DNA of 5,712 bases from contig JAHEOE010000007.1 of the NCBI GenBank assembly GCA_018609785.1, positions 1 to 5,712 of the forward strand, written 5' to 3'. The DNA is from Minisyncoccota bacterium. Lineage in GTDB: Bacteria; Patescibacteriota; Minisyncoccia; SW-4-49-11. The translations under genes and the position numbers were made by a program. The notes beneath the pieces were generated by a model, which saw only the letters and a program-made list of their open reading frames with translations, was not told where the DNA came from and did no database searches. Positions within the stretch are counted from its first letter, which is position 1; every line of letters begins with the position of its first letter. Shown here piece after piece: positions 5,385 to 5,712 of the stretch.

Positions 5385-5711
5385 TTAATCTAGAGAGACA
5401 GGATTTTCTTTCTCCTTGTTGCTCCCCATCTTATATGTAGGAGCTTCAACAGGGATAAAAACCTCATTATTGATTGGGGACTTTGGCATCCGACTTCCTT
5501 TCGGAAGTTCTCCCGGTTTAAGAAGAAGGCCTTCTTCTTGAAGGTCGTTTCGGATTGTCTCAATTTCGTTCAAAAAGGAATTTACATTTTTATCAAGAGT
5601 GTTTTCAATTGAATCAGTTCCATTAAGTTGAAGTTGAATGTTAATTTGCCTGATATCGTCTTCAACTTCATCACGAAGTCGATCTTCGAAAATATCAAAG
5701 GGATTTTTTTG
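5385..5711 (-). CDS. Unrecognised acidic helical protein, C-terminal part (5' partial)
   Basis: The minus-strand frame is open from the right edge to a TAA at 5385-5387 and gives 108 residues. There is no ATG start in the window; the TTG at 5571-5573 is an internal leucine codon. I do not recognise the family. Residues 5-60 (PFDIFEDRLRDEVEDD, then IENTLDKNVNSFLNEIETIRNDLQEE) are charged with regularly spaced I/L/V, consistent with amphipathic helices or a coiled coil. The rest (about 62-108) is rich in Pro, Gly, Ser, Asn and Lys, has no membrane segment, and looks like a flexible tail ending NPVSLD. The gene is AT-rich (27% GC in a 60-base sample at 5581-5640), converges on murF and has its own terminator, so it is not part of the dcw operon. 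Confidence 0.65.
   Translation of the reverse strand, partial: QKNPFDIFEDRLRDEVEDDIRQINIQLQLNGTDSIENTLDKNVNSFLNEIETIRNDLQEEGLLLKPGELPKGSRMPKSPINNEVFIPVEAPTYKMGSNKEKENPVSLD
5493..5508 (-). repeat. Short hairpin with GAAA tetraloop in minus-strand mRNA
   Basis: Read on the minus strand, ACTTCC and GGAAGT form a 6-bp stem closed by GAAA, a stable GNRA-type tetraloop. It lies inside the coding sequence of the unknown gene (codons for E-L-P-K-G-S). It may be only a codon effect. Confidence 0.4.
5520..5539. repeat. Perfect 20-bp palindrome in coding sequence
   Basis: AAGAAGAAGG joined directly to CCTTCTTCTT is a perfect dyad with no spacer. On the minus strand it encodes the E-E-G-L-L-L part of the unknown protein. 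With no loop it cannot form a full hairpin, but it could be a dimer-protein binding site. Repetitive GAA/CTT codons may explain it. Confidence 0.6.
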
Positions 5712-5712
5712 A

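Overview
The window holds a compact, single-direction cell-division and cell-wall (dcw) gene cluster flanked by two unrelated, AT-rich partial genes. The tight gene packing, the order mraZ-rsmH-ftsL-ftsI-murF and a MurF ligase lacking the usual N-terminal substrate-binding domain suggest a small-genome bacterium, possibly of the Candidate Phyla Radiation (Patescibacteria). That placement is an inference. TGA is used as a normal stop (mraZ, rsmH, ftsI), so recoded-TGA lineages are unlikely.

Region 1 (1-365) is the 3' end of a gene built from near-identical 192-bp tandem units, each coding for 64 residues. It closes with a strong intrinsic terminator. Region 2 (366-479) is the dcw control region: a 13-bp palindrome, a sigma70-like promoter, and a four-step array of TGG-centred boxes at exact 10-bp spacing that looks like an MraZ operator. 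Region 3 (480-5279) is the operon. mraZ (regulator) overlaps rsmH (16S rRNA methyltransferase) by 4 nt. A 93-residue FtsL-like membrane protein follows after 5 nt. ftsI (division transpeptidase) starts 9 nt later and overlaps the MurF-type ligase gene by 4 nt. Together they supply transcriptional control, ribosome modification, septal peptidoglycan cross-linking and addition of D-Ala-D-Ala to the peptidoglycan precursor. murE, mraY, ftsW, murG and ftsZ are not in the window.

Region 4 (5280-5384) is a convergent intergenic spacer with a purine-rich tract, a possible 5-codon mini-ORF and a hairpin that reads as an intrinsic terminator for the minus strand. Region 5 (5385-5711, minus strand) is the 3' end of an acidic, probably helical protein that I do not recognise; its coding DNA contains a perfect 20-bp palindrome. 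Hand-counted 60-base samples give about 33% GC in the left-hand repeat gene, 55-63% in rsmH, 40% at the start of ftsI, 52% in murF and 27% in the right-hand gene. The flanks therefore differ in composition from most of the operon.

I found no RNA genes, insertion sequences or CRISPR arrays. The most unusual items are the homogenised tandem-repeat gene, the N-terminally short MurF and the MraZ box array. None of them proves a new system.
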